Shown: in pieces, positions 11,514 through 23,703 of the stretch
How the letters are laid out: the number at the start of each line of letters is the position of its first letter
Position numbering within the stretch: the stretch's first letter is position 1
Assembly (NCBI GenBank): GCA_035236585.1
Contig: CP141135.1
Location: 8,528,001 to 8,592,000 of the forward strand
Length of the DNA stretch: 64,000 bases
From: Warburgia ugandensis
Taxonomy: Eukaryota; Streptophyta; Magnoliopsida; Canellales; Canellaceae
Direction of reading: 5' to 3'
Notes under the pieces: model-generated
What the model saw: the letters and a program-made list of their open reading frames with translations, nothing else
Told to the model about the DNA's origin: nothing
Databases searched by the model: none
Made by a program: the position numbers and the translations under genes

Positions 11514-11988
11514 AGGTCTTGGGCATATGCAGAAAGAGCATAAAAAACCAGGTAGTGTAAGTAACAGTGGTTTAGCTTCTCTTACCAGAAAATACAAGAC
11601 ACCTTGTAGGTCAAGAGGCTAGGATTATCCAATCAATGGTAATGAGTAGGAGTTACAGTCAGCCATTAGATGAATAGATTTGATCACTTACGTTTGACAG
11701 TTCTGGGGCCAAATGATCTTAGAAAATCTCCCATGCTCTCTCTCTCTCTCTCTCGGCTAGAAGGTCTTGGGCATATGCAGGAAGAGCATAAAAAACTAGT
11801 TAGTGGCAGTAAACAGCAGTTTAGCTTATCTTGCCTGAAACACAAGACACTTAGAAACCTTGTAGGTCAAGAGGCTAGGATCATCCAATCAATGGTAATA
11901 AGTAGGAGTTACAGTCAGCCATTAGATGAATGGATTTGATTACTTACATTTGACAGTTCTGGGGCCAACTGATCTTAGAAAATTTCCT
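11514..11988 (+). repeat. Tandem duplication, about 245-bp unit
   Basis: Two direct copies, about 11514-11737 and 11758-11988. They share GGTCTTGGGCATATGCAG, GTCAAGAGGCTAGGAT, GTTACAGTCAGCCATTAGAT and CAGTTCTGGGGCCAA. A few small indels separate them and a short CT run lies at the end of the first. The frames at 11670-11939 and 11926-12114 owe their similar N-termini (MNRFDHLRLTVLGP and MNGFDYLHLTVLGP) to this duplication. No protein family is recognised, so no gene is called. Confidence 0.85.
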
Positions 11989-12031
11989 ATATCAGCGATC
12001 ATTAAGATAGCGCCGTTTTTAGGTGAAAACA

Positions 12032-12032
<1 letters not shown>

Positions 12033-12107
<75 letters not shown>
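12033..12107. repeat. (CT)n microsatellite
   Basis: About 75 bp of uninterrupted CT repeat just after the second copy of the tandem duplication. Confidence 0.95.
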
Positions 12108-12110
<3 letters not shown>

Positions 12111-12534
12111 CTAACATTGTTTTTCTGTGATCCTATGATTCATCATCCTCTTGTGCAGACGATATACCAAACTTGGTTTATAATCTCTACCATGCATTTG
12201 GTGAACATTCCATCCAGTAGATGGGTTATCTAACACCGATCAGTGTTCCTAAGCAATTACTACACTGGCTCTCTCCTCTTAATGATCTATAACTTCTATT
12301 GACTAAACAACATCGTGCTACTCATCAGCTGAATCATGCTATTCTTCAGTATTAATCATGAAAGCATGGTTGAAGTTGCCTCACTGGTGACCAGGTTTAT
12401 GCAATTATGTATAGAATTGAGTTATAAACTGACTCTCAGAGCAGATTCATGATCATGTGTGGAATGAATCACTCATGGTTTTGGTGTATAAAAAACAGGG
12501 AAACTATAAGACATTAATATAGTTTTGTATCTGC

Positions 12535-14430
12535 AGTTTGGAATGGGAAGTGTACTAGAGACAATGAACTAGCATTTGGTGCCAAGCAGTTACACATGCT
12601 AGGAACATTGCTGGGTATTAGTCAATGTTATGTGCATTTCTTGTTACCCAACTTACTTTTTTTTTACGTCAGTCCAACAGTAATCCAGGCAAGATGAAGA
12701 GATCCCTGAGCTGGCTGGAAAGTTCACTCTCTACATCATTCATCAGTTGTTTACTTACGGATTGAATTTTCCAATATGGAAATTGGCACATGCGCATAGC
12801 AATATCATGGTCATGGCCATGGTATGGGTGCTGGAATAGCTTTGGTGTTGCATCTGTTTCTTAAGTTGGCCTTTTGTTGTCTAATTAACGTGCGTCCTGC
12901 TTGGTGCAGCTGCTTCTCTGAAGATTTGACGGTGCATTCTGGTTTTGGGCCAGTTTGCTTATATAGTTACCCCGAACAGCCCGGTTTCTTGGACTGGTTT
13001 CAGTTGGGGGTTGTTCAAAGACTTGGGTGCATTTACATGGCTATCCATAGCTTCTGCTGTTATGATGTAACAAGTATTAGGACCATGAAAGCTGCTCTCT
13101 CTATCTCTCAATACACAGTAGTCTGCAGAATAAATCAGTCTGGTACAGAAGATTTAAAGTATAGGTAGGCTCCATATTTAGGTAATAGGAACCACTCTCT
13201 CTCTAGAAAATATATGGTAATCTCATATCTTTCTATGAACATTTGCGGTATAGTTATCTAAAAGATAAAATATATCATATTCTCACAACTTCGTTTTTTT
13301 ATGCAACCTTGAGTTTTGGTATGACTTGCATCTAGTCATCTTACCAGGCCCAGCTGCAAATGCCAAGATTGCAGTGGCCGCCATGTCCATCTGTAAGTTC
13401 TCTCTATTACATAGTTTGTTGGCATATTTCACTTATGTTCTTCTCTTGGACCCGACCGTCTAACATTCTCCATCTTCACACCCATAGGCAGCATCAATCT
13501 AAGTGGGTAGCAGGTCATGATATTCCTCGGATCAATGCAGCAATCAGGTGATTCACTTTTAACCTACTACTTTCTCTCAGGTTCTTTTATGAACAGAGTT
13601 AAACAATGTAGGAGATGATATGCACCAAATGCTTTGGCATACAGGATTCTTGCACTCACATTGTCTGATCTTAGAACAAATGACTTGCATGTGTATGCCT
13701 AAGATTTGGAGTGTAGTATATGCAGAAAATTTGGATGGTAACAAGACTCGCTAATATAAGGAGTAATGGTATTTGTGAACTAGGCATTTTTCCTTCTTTT
13801 CCATTACAGTGTGAGGAACTCTAGTGGACTCAGGGATGCCAAGGGCAGCCAAATTTTCCATAGCAGTGGTGATGCTACCTTCAGAGTGATGAATTTGTTT
13901 TCCTTGCCCTGGTGTCGGCTCTGAAGGATGTCTTTGCACTGCCATTCACCAACAATAGTGAAGTGGCACAAGCAGTCACCAAGCTTGCAGCTGTTTTTGC
14001 CAGAGTGTTCAACCTGTTTTAACAGGTAAAAACTTAAATCACTATTAAAGCTCCTGTTAGTTGCTTATGGCTCTAACTTGTTAGTTCATCTTATATAAGC
14101 TTGCCACAGGTCAGGCGTGGCCGTTGGAGCTGGCTGGCTGTGGTTAGTTGCTTATATTATCATCAGATGCCATTGCATAGCTGGCCTTCCTCTATCTTGT
14201 TGGGTTCAAAGTTGAATGGATGTAACAGGAAGTTTTGAACTCGGTTTTTATTTGCCCCCACTGCTACTCATGCATTTTTGTTAATTTTGGGTGAAGAGCA
14301 TTCCATGATAAAATCAAGATTAAGGGTCATACATGACCCTCTGATCAGTGAGTGAAAAGTAAGAAGTATGGTAATTGCATTCATAAGCTACCACATTGGT
14401 GGTGTTGATATGAAGATTGGCCTGCATTAC
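12535..14430 (+). pseudogene. MATE (DTX-type) transporter pseudogene
   Basis: Translated pieces in shifting frames follow the order of a plant MATE family efflux transporter, a 12-helix membrane antiporter. About 12535-12600 gives FGMGSVLET and AFGAKQLHMLG. About 12695-12820 gives IPELAGKFTLYIIHQLF, TYGLNFPIWK and NIMVMAM. About 12907-13060 gives GQFAYIVTPNSPVSWTGFSW and LSIASAVMM. About 13335-13392 gives VILPGPAANAKIAVAAMSIC. About 13495-13550 corresponds to the INGWQFMIFLGFNAAIS region. About 13825-13885 gives GMPRAAKFSIAVVML. About 13915-14025 gives LKDVFALPFTNNSEVAQAV and KLAAVF. About 14108-14200 gives SGVAVGAGW, LVAY and GLPL. Stops and frameshifts occur in most pieces, the first exon is not found and no continuous frame exists. 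Intron-like spacers remain, so it is a decayed duplicate and not a retrocopy. The last segment, beyond 14240, is weak. Confidence 0.75.
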
Positions 14431-15577
14431 TTGGCTTTCTTACTGTGTAATTAGCACTCCTCAGAACAGGAGATTGGGGCACTGATGAAATCCCAAGTGT
14501 GGAGCAGAAAGTAGACAGAGGGCACAGAAGCTGAACTTCCACGCTCACAGGTGGAAACTCCACTAGAGAGTTGTTTCTTTATATAGAAGAGTAGTGTTAC
14601 AGCTATCTAGTAATGTAAGAGCATGTTGAGAATTTATTGAATTTGATCACTTAAACCCATCAGATTGTCTTCCAAGCCATCACTGAGGATTCTTTTATTT
14701 CAATATGGTGTAAGGAAGAGCCACTGTTTCAAGGAATTAGCAAGTCTTTGAATTTTCTGAAGCCATTGCCACCTTAGTAGGTATCCAATCTTCAGGTACA
14801 GCAATAGCGAAAGAAACTTTCCAAAAGTAACAGGCTAAGAAGGATGAAGCATAATACAAATGAATGTTTTATGTTATTCCCCTTTTGACTGGTTTGATTA
14901 GAGATAATTAATACTGGGATGATTAGCGAAGTTGGTTTGCAGACATTTATACTAACAGGCATCACAATTGGCACGAACCAGAATAATATCTCTGAGTACA
15001 CGGAAAAAGTGGTTTTAATCTGTACTGTTTTTTTTGTTTTAAGGGAGTAGAGATATCCCATTGTCATTCAGCTTCCAACTAATCAAAATGCCAGGTATTT
15101 TATACTCTAATTTGCCTTTTGTTTGTGGATGTTCCAATGACACAGGGATACTGGTTTCATGGTTTGATAAGAGAGGCCTTCCTCTCCAAGAGACCACAGT
15201 TTTCAACCGTTCTTCTCCCTATTTTGATCTTAGTGGCATTGAGAAAAAGGAGAAGTGCTTGGAAGATGGGCACTTGCTAAAAGAAAGTAAAGTGCAATCA
15301 CACTTTTCTGTTATAACTACCAAGAGCATGTCAGGAAAGTTTTATTCAAAGGAGAAGGTGCCATCATGAAACCAGGAGAAGTCTTCTCTTTGGATGTATG
15401 AAAATCTTCTTTAGCAAGGTAAAGAGTGCCATTATCAAAATGAGGGATTTGTTATAGAACCATTGTGCCATTTGCTTTGTATGGTAATGGTGGTCGCATC
15501 TGCAACTGCATTCTTAGTGGACAACTATTCTTCCAATTGTTGATTCTTTTTAAAGAAAGTCATATCTTGTGAATCTG
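14431..15577. other. Intergenic, no supported gene
   Basis: A 102-codon frame at 15061-15369 has an ATG and a stop but no domain I recognise and no splice or homology support. It is left uncalled. A - strand frame at 14792-15067 looks like chance. Nothing else is seen. Confidence 0.4.
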
Positions 15578-15750
15578 AAGGGGAGCCTTGGCGCAACGGT
15601 AAAAGTTGTCGTCATGTGACCTTGAGGTCACGGGTTCAAGGCGTGGAATCAGCCTCTTGCAAAAATGCAAGGTAAGGCTGCCTACTTTAGGCCATTGTGG
15701 CCCGCCCCTTCCCTGGACCTCGCATAGGCGGGAGCTTCATGCACCGGGGC
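15578..15750 (+). mobile_element. Au SINE, full length, 17-bp TSD
   Basis: One of the best-preserved copies: AAGGGGAGCCTTGGCGCAAC, box B region GGTCACGGGTTCAAGGC, CAGCCTCTTGCAAAAATGC, and a tail ending GCACCGGGGC. It is flanked by a perfect 17-bp duplication CATATCTTGTGAATCTG at 15561-15577 and 15751-15767. The tail lacks the usual TGCCC(T)n ending. The perfect flanks indicate a fairly recent insertion. Confidence 0.95.
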
Positions 15751-15767
15751 CATATCTTGTGAATCTG

Positions 15768-16483
15768 TAAATTGATGTTTAAACATAGAATGACTTGAAT
15801 AATTCAGAAAGCTTTAATTACCGAATTAAACACGTAATTTACCGAGCTAAACAGAATTTTGCAGACAATTAACGGATTTTTTAAAATAGTATTTATAAAT
15901 CTAGTTTACCTTGGCCTTCACAAATTTCTAGCACAATCGTAAGCTTGTTACCAGGGTTTGAGTCATTCTCGATCAACACTATTGATCTTAATATTCTTTC
16001 AGACGTTTGCTCATATAATGTGGATCAAATGTCCACTCTTATGCGGAAATTATCCATTTGGAGGCTGTAGTTGAATATCACCATCTATGGTGGACCCTTT
16101 ACCATCTTACGTGGGCCCGGTTGTGTGGGTGGAGATGGTGACATTCCCACTTAGTTTATTACACACTCAAAAGTTTTGGGCTTTCCGGATGGTCTCGTTA
16201 AGATGTTTATCAGTGGCCTTATCTCAGATGCAATTCAGAATATAACTTCTAATTTCCTTATTAATATGAATCATCCAATGGGTGGGATTTTCTGGGTTGG
16301 TCTAGTTAAAACAAAGCTCAAAGATCAATGGTTCTGATCATAGAATTAGGTATCCCGATTACCAACTTTGGTGCTTAATCTACTCTATTCTGGTCCGTAC
16401 ACTATAAGATAGTGTCTCTCCATAGCGCAGGTATGAGGACGGCCTGAATCATTGGCCCATGTTGAACAAACGGAAGGAAGAAA
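15768..16483. other. Upstream region of the DsbA-like gene
   Basis: No open frame is supported. It should hold the promoter and 5' UTR of the gene starting at 16484, but I see no convincing TATA box to assign. Confidence 0.4.
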
Positions 16484-19400
16484 ATGGCGAGAGTGTTGGA
16501 ACTATCAAAAAACAAACTCTTCTTATCGACTTCTGCGTTGCTTTTGATTCTCCGCTGCTTTTATCTATCTGTAACGAGTGTTAATGCCCAAGTTTCAATT
16601 CCGGCTAAGTTTGATGGCTTCGTTTACAGAGGAGAGCAAAAGCAAGTAGGCGAAGACTCGATCATCATCGAGGCGTTTTTTGATCCTCTTTGTCCATATA
16701 GTAGAGATGCGTGGCCACCGCTAAAAGAAGCTCTTGAATACTACTCTCATCGTGTTTCTCTCATTGTTCATCCCTTCCCCTTACCGTAACTGCTATTTCT
16801 CTCTCACCACATTTTCTGTTCTGAGTTTCGTGATATAGATGGATTATTTGAGGTGGGCTTCGTTGTAGTGTGGGTTTTATCTTTTTCAAGGATACCCACT
16901 TAAATTTATTGCATTAGTCTAGTTGTTTGTTGCTGCTGCTGCTGCTGCTCTCTCTCTCTCATCCCCCTGTTTTCTTTGTATTCAGTATTATAATCTCTTT
17001 TTTTTTAATTTTCTGTAGGGAATTAGTGAATTAGTGATTTTTATTCTGTTTAAGATACCCACTTGAATTTTATTGTGTGAGTGTAATTGTTTGTATCTTC
17101 TCTCTCTCAGTCTCTCCTTTTTCCACCTTTGAATTTAGTGTTATAATCAATCTGTTTATGTTGGATTTTGGTATGTTTCTGACTTTTATTGTGTTCTAGG
17201 GGTACCCATTTGATGTATGAGTCTAGTTATTTGTGTCTGCTCTTCCTTTCACGTATCCCGTTTTCTTTTTCTCATTTGAATTTGGTGTTTTGTTGGGTAT
17301 TGGTGAAGTTCTGGGTTGTTTTTTTTTTTTTTTTAATGTTTTAAGCTATCCATTTGAATTTCATTGTATAGTCGTTCGTGTATATTGGGATCAGATATGG
17401 TAATTTGTTTTTGTCAGGCTTTTGTAATCTACGGAATTGATTTACATGTTTGATTGTATCAAGTGTCAACAGTTCTTTTTAATCAGATGCCCATGTTGTT
17501 TCATTTGATGAATATTTCCGTTGGAATAGAGAACTGGGAGAATAAATTCTTAATTAGTGTTTGCTATAAACGTATGAAGTTCTAGAGAGAGAGAGAGAGA
17601 GAGAGAGACTTATTGACTCTCTCCTTCTAAGAATATTATTGACCACAAAAATTATGAGAACTATAGTTTAAATAGGGAATTATTAGAAACTATTCAAGAA
17701 AGTTCACAATTATGGAGGAATAACATTGTTGCAGTCTTGGTTATCCCCATTCCACATGAGGATTGTCAACTTAATCTGCCTTAAAAGTTGGACGGGGTCT
17801 TCTCGTGTTGTGTATAATTATGTTGTCTTAATTGACAATCAAGTGATAGTTTTTTGGGTTTCTTCTTGCTTAAATATAACCACTTCAATTCCAATTTCAA
17901 GACAGCTTTTTCCCTTTCTGTGAGTAAGTAATTAAGGTAGTTCTTTATGATTTTAAGTTGATTAAGTTTGGTTCTATGATTTGTATTTGTCATTTATAAC
18001 AAAGATATTTCTTTTCTTTAACCTTCCCTAATAATAGATAATCTTTGTCTTTGCCTGTCCATTAAGGTCCTAATTTGGATCTCATTGCATGGACCTAATT
18101 TTTCATGTTGAGTATCAAGAACTAGTTTTCTTGTTTCCCCGTTTCTTAAAAAACCATTTCTTTGTCACTTATGATTTATTTTCTGTATGAATAGCCAAGA
18201 TAAATTTTCATATCAGAGTTAAATGAAGGATGCTAGGGAGAAATGGGTGAAATAGAGAACTGTTTCTGGATTGCTGGAATAAATGGACATATCTTGGAAA
18301 TATCCAATGCTTTTCAGCATATGAAATGGATATTTCTTTCACTAATATCAGTAATCGGGGCTAACTCTCAGTAGCATTCCTCTTAATTAAAAAACTGTGT
18401 GGATTTTGAGTCAAGGTTAACATAGCCAGTTATGTTTTCCCAGTGAAGTTTGGTGTAAACCAAACATTTTTTGTTTGCTCTGTTAATCTTTTACTTGTTA
18501 TTAATGGGTTTAAGTTTTGGCAAATGATATTCAGAGACACATAAACCCGTCCTCCTCTGGAGGGGCATTTTACTTGAGATGCATTGCACCTTAACCCAGT
18601 TAAGTTACCTGGGTTAAGGTGCCACGCATCGCAAAGAAAATGCGCCTCCAAGGGAGGATGAGTTTTTGCATCTCTGAGTATAGTTCCTCTTAAGTTTCAT
18701 GTTGTTTGGAGCACCATTTGTTGCATTTAAGTTTCCTTTAGTTGCTGGTTTGCTACATTAAATCCTCTTTCTTTCTTTCTTTTAACTTTCAATGTGAAAG
18801 TTATGTTGCAATCATTCATTTATTTGAGGAACTATTGTTATTTAACTCCAAGAACATTTATATTTGAGTAATATTTTCTGAGTTGTCTTAAACCTATCTG
18901 GATGAATGCAGTTCTTTTCTTTCTTGATAAATTGGAGTACAGAGACATTGTTTTCTTCATCTTTTTCTGCTGAAGTTTTCCATTATGGTTATATTGGTAT
19001 CCAATTTGGTTTTCCATTTTAGAGCCTCTATTTGATATTTAACCAAAATGAAATAGTCACGTGAAATGTGATCTGGGTTGTTCTGTGTTTTCGGTGCCCG
19101 GTGGCATGATCTGTCTAAGCAAAATATGTTTCATATTTGGCTTGGTCCTGCCTACCAAAAACCTGCTCAAGGTCCACAAATTTTTGTCGTGATGAGATGT
19201 AGATGAGCATCTGTAGAACCTTCAATGTGCTTACTTTTGTTAATGAATTATAAATTGAGTTACATTATCTTCTATGTTGCTTCTGTTTTGATCTTTAATA
19301 GCAAGTGGATGAGCAAAATCAGCCAACCTCTATTATAAGTGTTATATGCTATGTGATGATAACAACGTATTGAATTTTTCTTCAAAAGGATGGATCTATC

Positions 19401-21909
19401 CTCCAATACATACAGGGTAGGGATACTGTCCATGGCATTTAGAAATGCTGAGATCACTCAGGGGTTTGTACTCTCTGAAACCGGCCATTTCTATAGTTGC
19501 TCATAAAGTTACAAGTACAACTCCTGCTTCCCCTTGAGCTCATCTGCAAGATGGATATCTTCTTCAATAAACTTGAATGTAAATTAGTTCTATCTGATGT
19601 TGGATTCCTCCGTGGAGGTTGTCCATCCAAAATTTCACCTGTAATTAAATAATCATCGCTGAGTTTGGGTGGAAGCAAACTATTAGTAACTATTCCCTTT
19701 CACCATGAACAAATAAATGATCCCACTCTCCTGTGTCGCCTCCATAGGTTTAAAGAAAATTCTTACTCTCTCCATATCTAGTTTGGTTACCACTGTCCTT
19801 TCTTGATGAGCCTCAGATCTTCATGCCATCTTTATAGAACATACGTCTTATGCCCATAATGCACTGTACTATTGTATTATTATGGTATATGCCACAGATG
19901 ATTGCATTAGTTCATTGGCATAGCATCGCACAACACCCTGTCCATATCTTTTTTTCCTGTCAAAGAAGCTGTTAGCTCATTCATTACCTTCTTGAACCAG
20001 GCTAGCTTTTAAGGCTAATGGTGCATCTCCATCTTCCTCTGTAATTTATCCACCGTATGTTTTGCTACAATGTTTTCACAACCCTCACCATCTCCTATTA
20101 TATTGCACCTTTCCAACAGCTGCAGAATGAAGTTCACGCTAATCTGCTGCTATTACTCTTTTCCCTTCACCTCCCCTCTACCTTTTAGTTTCTCCTATGA
20201 ATGACTAATGCTTTGATATGATCATTTCATGTGATCTCTTCACCTTCCACCTTGGGATGACATCTTGAGAGGGCTTGCTTTGAGGTTTCCCTGATCCTAT
20301 TTCACCTCTTAGAAAAGTTTCTTAACTTCTGATTTGCTCAACATGAATAAACATACTGAAATTAGAACACTTAAAGAAATGTATGCCGACAAAGTCTAAA
20401 CCCCAAACTTCCTTGCATTGTGTGCATTTCCTTATGGACCACGTGAATCCACTTGAGGATCATTATATTGCGAGGTTTTGTATCAGTTGTTAATTTCAGA
20501 TGTTCCATGAGACTTTTTAATGTGCTGTCTTTCTAATTACTCTTTCTTGAAACTGCAGTTACCATGACAATGCTTATGTTGCTTGCCGTGCATTACATAT
20601 TGCAAATAATCTCAACAAATCTTGGACGTATCCCTTGTTGGAGCTATTCTTTGAGCATCAGGTGGGTTGGGGGGGGGTGGCCTATTCCTCTTTGAAATTT
20701 AGCTTTCAAAGTTCTTTAATTACCAAATTTAAAAGTGTAATCCAGAAGAGCAGTTGCCAGTTCTCCTCCTAAGTATATTACTAAGTTCAATTGTATATTT
20801 GCTGCTAGGATATTTTGTTCTTATGGAAGAATTAAGCAGCACTTATTCATTTTCCCAAGTAGTTTACTTGTTTTTTATGACTAGCGATCTACTTAATGCT
20901 CTAAGGGTCTTCCTTGTACAGAAGTTCTCATCTTTGCGCTGTTTTAATAGTGAAGATATTCCATGTTTCAATGGACAGGTGTGGAGTCTTTGATAACAAT
21001 TGCTCAGCGGTTAGTGAGATTGAGATTTATGGATCTTTATCAAAATTTTGAGCTCTTTACTGGCATGAATTGAAAGTAATCTCACCTGTTTATTAATAAT
21101 CTCCCAAGATGTTTAGTAAGTTTTTATGAATCATGAGAGATGGGGTTAAGAACGCTATTTATTCCTCAGTGATATCTTAAAACTCCGGTAATACCATAGC
21201 TGATCATTTTGGTATTTAACCTACGAGGTGATTATAAACATTGATGGTCTATTGCACAGTACAGTCAAACACTACAAAATCATTCTGTAGTTCAGTTCCA
21301 TATTTTTCTAACTGATAATATTTTTGCATGGGCTGATTCATCATCTAATGCTTGGATTTACTAAGTCAAATTGTAAAGCTCTCGTCATTTCCCGTAGCAA
21401 ATGCAAGTTAGCTAACAATTCTAAATGGTATTTCTCTGGTTTCATTTCCAAATCTTGTTCATACTAAACATGTATATTATGCGTATAAACAGGAGAAGTA
21501 CTACAATCGGCCAACATTCAAAATGTCCAGAGCATCCATTGTTGACCAGGTAACTGAACTTGTGGTAAATGCAGTCGGGAACTCCTCCTTATCTGCAATT
21601 CAATCTGGCTTTGCAGACAGGCAAACCGACCTTATAACAAGGGTTTCCTTCAAGGTGAGTTCCGTGGTTGTGTCAACGCTTGAATTCTTTCTTTACTTAC
21701 CATTTCTATGCTCATGTTTCCAATCATGGGTTGTCTCACAGTATGGATGTTCAAGACGTGTGCTGGGGACACCATCTTTCTTTGTTAATGGATTTCCATT
21801 GCCTGGTACTGGCTCACCTCTTGACTATAACAAATGGAGAAGCATTATTGATCCACTGTTGAATCAACAAATATCAACGAGAGAGGAACCTCTGGATTTC
21901 TTTTTATAA
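16484..21909 (+). CDS. Secreted DsbA/thioredoxin-fold family protein
   Basis: Four exons join in frame: 16484-16785, 20559-20661, 21493-21654 and 21742-21909, all with GT-AG introns, giving 244 residues. A hydrophobic signal peptide (about residues 12-35, LFLSTSALLLILRCFYLSV) points to the secretory pathway. The mature part starts IPAKFDGFVYRG and has the DsbA-like active-site region EAFFDPLCPYSRD. This keeps one Cys followed by PxS instead of a full CxxC. Near the end, GTPSFFVNGFPLPG carries the cis-Pro (TP) of the thioredoxin fold. This matches the small plant family of thioredoxin superfamily proteins typified by Arabidopsis At1g76020. With only one Cys in the motif, oxidase activity is doubtful and the role is unknown. 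Intron 1 is 3.8 kb and holds a hairpin MITE. A decayed copy lies at 3450-5300. Confidence 0.9.
17586..17608. repeat. (GA)n microsatellite in intron 1
   Basis: Short run of GA dinucleotides in intron 1 of the DsbA-like gene. No function is inferred. Confidence 0.8.
18532..18676. mobile_element. Hairpin MITE (foldback element)
   Basis: About 145 bp forming a near-complete inverted repeat. The left arm (18532-18598, starting CAGAGACACATAAAC and ending CACCTTAACCCAG) pairs with the right arm (18611-18676, ending TTTTTGCATCTCTG) around a loop of about 10-12 bases. Mismatches are scattered through the arms, more toward the outer half, while the inner CACCTTAACCCAG pairing is almost perfect. There is no coding capacity. 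It lies in intron 1 of the DsbA-like gene. I could not settle the target-site duplication, so the superfamily is open. The transcript would form a long hairpin, so it could also be a small-RNA source. Confidence 0.7.
19000..20550. other. Rest of intron 1 of the DsbA-like gene
   Basis: AT-rich intron with no supported coding sequence. The - strand frames at 19272-19457 and 19454-19678 have no recognised domain; they may be remnants of an inserted element but cannot be assigned. Confidence 0.4.
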
Positions 21910-22697
21910 ATGTATCCACGACTATAATACTAAAGTTTACTTCTGAAACATGAAAACAGCTATATATTTGGCTTAGTAAGTTTAGAATTTCAAGGAAAAA
22001 AGAAAGAACAAGAAAAAGAAATGCTCAGTTTCTGATAAATAGTTTAATCTCGGTTGTTTCTTGGAGATGTGTACTATTAGGGTGATGTTGGTATAATTTG
22101 TCAGAGCAGAAAGGACTGGATTTTGCATCTCCAGTGCATCAAACTGAAGGATTATGAGTTATGACTGTCCCCAAAGGGAGATTTTTCTTCTGAATGAGGC
22201 CCCTTCCTGAATAACAAAGGTAGTTCTTTGCTGTTCAAGAAAAATGGTATCTGAGACATTATAAGAACTCTGGAACTGGCTTCCTGTCTTGCATTGCAAC
22301 TTTTCAACCAAAGTAATCTAAAGTACTTACTTCATGGTGAATGGTTTGAATATCAGTTACTCCGGCTGAGCTGACTTACTTATTAAGCAGGCTCATTAAG
22401 TGAGAGTTAGAAACTTTCGGGTTCGCGAGAAGTTTTTTGGGTTCAACTTGTGTGACTCGAAGCACCGGGTTGTTATACTGCTGCCTGCACTTGCACAGCT
22501 TACATACTGTTTACACTGCATGAATAGCCTCCTCCTGCTCCAGTGCTTCAGCTCAGACAGGCCATAACAATCAATGTTCTGAAACCAATGTTTGGTTAAC
22601 ATTGCATTTCAGGTGAGTAAAGAAAGCTACTACAATTCTAATGAAGCCATACAGAAGTTCTAACCCTTTCAACATGTTCGGCATCGAAATATTAAGT

Positions 22698-22848
22698 AAA
22701 AAAGTGCAGCCCCAGTACATAAAGCTCCCGCGTATGCAGGGTACGGGGAAGGGGCGGACCATGAGGATCAATAGTATATAGTCTTACCTTGCATTTTGTA
22801 AGAGGCAGTCTTACCTTGCATTTTGTAAGAGGCTGTTTCCATGTATAC
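22698..22848 (-). mobile_element. Au SINE with internal tandem duplication, 11-bp TSD
   Basis: - strand Au SINE, lacking the tRNA-like head. It is flanked by AAATATTAAGT at 22687-22697 and 22849-22859. A 26-bp piece (GTCTTACCTTGCATTTTGTA plus AGAGGC) is repeated directly, at about 22784-22809 and 22810-22835. The exact flanks mean it inserted as a 5'-truncated copy; the duplication could have arisen during or after insertion. Confidence 0.85.
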
Positions 22849-22859
22849 AAATATTAAGT

Positions 22860-23506
22860 GACACAGTTATATTCAATGAACTTGGATGACCCTGACCACT
22901 TGTTTTGCTTCTTTAAGTTTATTAAAAAAAATTGAGGGTCACATTTTTTAATGCAAAAAGACATAAAAACAAAGTATTCAATGGTTAGAATGCTTGAAAT
23001 TTAGGATTAAGTGGATGATAATGCACATAACAAGGGTAAAAATACAAGTGTGCACTTTGATTTATTGGTCCGCCCATGTCTTTATAGCAGCCAATGCGAG
23101 TTAAACCAAATTGCATATACACCAAAATAAAGAAAAATATTTGTGCATAAATATAGTTGTTTTTTCACTCAATTTCCTTGTTACTTGGACAAAATTATTT
23201 CTAGGAACGAGAATGCAGGAAACTAGAATTCAAACTCACCTCCCAAAACTCTGATCTCTCTGCTCACCCAACCGATTGCACCCCAAAATACTGATATGGT
23301 GGTCCCAAAATGAGTACTCAAATTGCCAATTTTCCTTTCCTTCTTTCTTTACTTCTTATTCACGTAAATTTGTTTATTGCTGAAATTTTTATTCATGGAG
23401 TTATCACGAGTGTTAATGATAAAATAGAGAGATAATTTGGTAAAAAAAAATTATGCATTGTGAAGAGAAGAGAGGAAGCAGGAATGGGTATTTTTTCAGT
23501 GCAAAG
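22860..23506. other. Intergenic, nothing recognised
   Basis: AT-rich sequence without supported genes or repeats between two Au SINEs. Confidence 0.4.
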
Positions 23507-23519
23507 TAGTCTTGCTTGT

Positions 23520-23703
23520 GAAGGGGAGCCTTGGCGCAACAGTAAAAGTTGTCATTGTGTGACCTTGAGGTCACGGGTTCAAGGTGTGGAAACAGCCTCT
23601 TGCAAAATGCAAGGTAAAACTGTATACTTTAGGCCATTGTGGTCTGCTCCTTCCCTGAACTCTGCATAGACAGGAGCTTCGTGCACCGAAGCTGCCCTTG
23701 AAA
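23520..23703 (+). mobile_element. Au SINE, full length
   Basis: GAAGGGGAGCCTTGGCGCAA through GGTCACGGGTTCAAGG and CAGCCTCTTGCAAAATGC to GCTGCCCTTGAAAA. The flanks match imperfectly (TAGTCTTGCTTGT at 23507-23519 and TAGTCTTACTCGT at 23705-23717), a 13-bp duplication with two changes. This implies greater age than the perfect-flank copies. Confidence 0.9.

Noticed and set aside
13495-13551. PRINAAI text resembling the IF3 start motif
   Set aside because: Occurs in a different frame from the MATE-like reading, is followed by a stop and lacks any further IF3 similarity.
15061-15369. 102-codon + strand open frame
   Set aside because: No family recognised and no supporting exons; too short to trust alone.
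15578-15660. tRNA genes at the heads of the Au SINEs
   Set aside because: Box A and B-like motifs derive from the SINE's tRNA ancestor; no full tRNA folds and the element continues beyond.
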